Source: Hyphomicrobiales bacterium
GTDB lineage: Bacteria > Pseudomonadota > Alphaproteobacteria > Rhizobiales > Rhizobiaceae
DNA: 64,000 nucleotides
Direction of reading: 5' to 3'
NCBI GenBank assembly: GCA_900472675.1
Contig: UCJA01000007.1
Coordinates: forward strand, 248,001 to 312,000
Below, piece after piece: positions 62,958 to 64,000 of the stretch. The notes under the pieces are model-generated. The model was not told the origin of the DNA. It ran no database searches and was given only the letters and a program-made list of their open reading frames with translations. Numbering within the stretch: the stretch's first letter is position 1; the number at the start of each line of letters is the position of its first letter. A program made the translations under genes and the position numbers.

Positions 62958-64000
62958 AAGAAACCTCCTCCCGTTCTCATGGCGAACTCGATCTCAAAAC
63001 TTGTGCCATAACCCGTTGCCGCTTTGCACGTTCCTCTCAACTGATCAACAAGATCGTCGACGAGTTGCAGACCGAGGGTGCCGCGTTTATCGGCGCCCTC
63101 CTCCATGCCGACGCCGTCGTCCTTCACGATGAGGCGATATATCGAGGATTTCGCGACATGCAGGCTGACTGTCACGGTCCCCGGCTCTCCTGTGGGAAAG
63201 GCATGCTTGAGCGCGTTCGAGACGAGTTCGTTGACGATAAGACCGCAGGTGATCGCGCGGTCAAGGTCAAGCTCGAGAAGCTCGTCGACTTCAGTGCGCA
63301 GCGTCGCCGCTCCCGCCTGTGTTGCGTGCGCGCGCACCAGGTAGGCGCAGAGTGTCTGCAGGTGTCCGGCCATCGCTATGCGCGCAAAATTCCCGGCCCT
63401 ATATAGATTCTCGTGGACGAGCGCCATCGACCGGACCCGATTTCGGCTGTCTTCGAACAACCGCGCGACCTGGGGATCCTTTACATGCGATGCCTGCAGG
63501 TTGAGCAGGCTGCTGATGAGTTGAAGATTATTCTTTACCCGATGGTGCACTTCGCGGAGCAGCGATGCCTTTTCCTCGAGCGAGGCGTTCTCCAGAGCGA
63601 TGGCAGCTTGCGTGGCGAGAAGCTTGATTACTGCAATTCGCGCAGGTGGAAATGCGTTTTCGTAAAGCTCGTTTTCGAGATACATCACGCCGACCGTCTT
63701 TCCGCGGGCAATCAGCGGAACCGCCAGGGCGGAATGACGTGATGACAGGTGCCTGAAACCGCTGCCTCGGTCGGCTGGTCCAACGACCACGGTCTCCTGC
63801 GTCCTCAACGCTTCCCATATCCGATCGGCCGGAATGCCGTCGCCATCGGCTCCCTCCCCGGCAAGGACGACAACGATCTCATCACCCAAGACCTTGGCCT
63901 CGGCCTCGATCCGGATCCGTCCGTCCGTCGCGACCGCGAGGCGCGCGCGCTGGGCTCCAGCGTTTTCCAGCGTGATCGTCATGAGTGAACGCAACATCTT
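62954..64000 (-). CDS. GAF-domain histidine kinase of the HisKA_2 type (5' part outside window)
   Basis: At least 348 residues; the frame stays open to the window end, so the true start is outside. The visible N-terminal part is a GAF domain ([37 protein letters not shown]), the kind that follows a kinase/ATPase head in large multi-domain sensors. The phospho-acceptor region is [19 protein letters not shown] (about residues 148-166 of the visible part), followed by an ATPase domain with [14 protein letters not shown] and VKDDGVGME. It overlaps the hybrid kinase gene by ATGA (62954-62957). It is probably the input kinase for the receiver of that protein. Confidence 0.9.
   Translation of the reverse strand, partial: KMLRSLMTITLENAGAQRARLAVATDGRIRIEAEAKVLGDEIVVVLAGEGADGDGIPADRIWEALRTQETVVVGPADRGSGFRHLSSRHSALAVPLIARGKTVGVMYLENELYENAFPPARIAVIKLLATQAAIALENASLEEKASLLREVHHRVKNNLQLISSLLNLQASHVKDPQVARLFEDSRNRVRSMALVHENLYRAGNFARIAMAGHLQTLCAYLVRAHATQAGAATLRTEVDELLELDLDRAITCGLIVNELVSNALKHAFPTGEPGTVTVSLHVAKSSIYRLIVKDDGVGMEEGADKRGTLGLQLVDDLVDQLRGTCKAATGYGTSFEIEFAMRTGGGFL

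Overview
The window looks like a chromosome or large-replicon segment of an alphaproteobacterium of the Rhizobiaceae (Rhizobium / Agrobacterium / Ensifer / Shinella type). The grounds are GC-rich codon use, many paralogous sugar ABC importers, FixL-type histidine kinases with the HExNQPL phospho-acceptor box, several FixJ-type regulators, and dense operons with 4-bp ATGA overlaps. I see no transposase, integrase, phage gene, rRNA, tRNA or CRISPR array. The exact genus is inference. Product calls rest on motif recognition by eye; no database search was possible.

Region 1 (1-9.4 kb, plus strand) is a carbohydrate operon: the end of a NagA-like deacetylase, a ceramidase-like protein, a CUT1-type ABC importer (binding protein, two permeases, ATPase), an AGE-family epimerase, mannonate dehydratase UxuA and a Gfo/Idh/MocA dehydrogenase. 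A LacI-type operator precedes the binding-protein gene. Region 2 (9.6-22.9 kb) is a second sugar-acid locus: an enolase-superfamily dehydratase and an IclR regulator on the minus strand, then VOC protein, Fe-dependent alcohol dehydrogenase, a second enolase-superfamily dehydratase, a second UxuA-family enzyme, a second complete sugar importer, aldo/keto reductase, SDR, RraA-type aldolase-like protein and UPF0303 protein. Tandem 12-13 bp operator-like sites, 21 bp apart, occur with nearly identical promoter geometry in front of both plus-strand units. I read them as the IclR sites.

Region 3 (23-32.1 kb) looks like an organosulfate locus: a TauABC/SsuABC-like importer, two cytoplasmic sulfatases with CxPSR maturation motifs, a LacI regulator, an SDR, and a formylglycine-generating enzyme that retains the two copper-binding cysteines. 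Region 4 (32.2-47.5 kb) is mixed: an old-yellow-enzyme ene-reductase divergent from an HxlR regulator, an MscS channel, a three-gene Mo-hydroxylase (molybdopterin, 2Fe-2S and cytochrome c subunits), an alpha/beta hydrolase, an MscS channel with a C-terminal cyclic-nucleotide-binding domain, a FixL-like kinase, an MFS transporter and two metallo-beta-lactamase-fold hydrolases.

Region 5 (47.8-64 kb) is signalling-dense. It has two receiver-only regulators, three FixJ-type regulators, three AraC regulators, a REC-PAS-kinase protein and a GAF/HisKA_2 kinase cut by the window end. These are interleaved with a YcaC-like hydrolase, a YtcJ-type amidohydrolase plus DoxX, and two related alpha/beta hydrolases. 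Two features stand out. The arrangement [receiver-only regulator / hydrolase / FixJ-type regulator] occurs twice with paralogous regulators. In the second copy the hydrolase has lost its nucleophilic serine (Ala95) and its gene overlaps the regulator gene by 4 bp, which suggests a pseudo-enzyme working in signalling.
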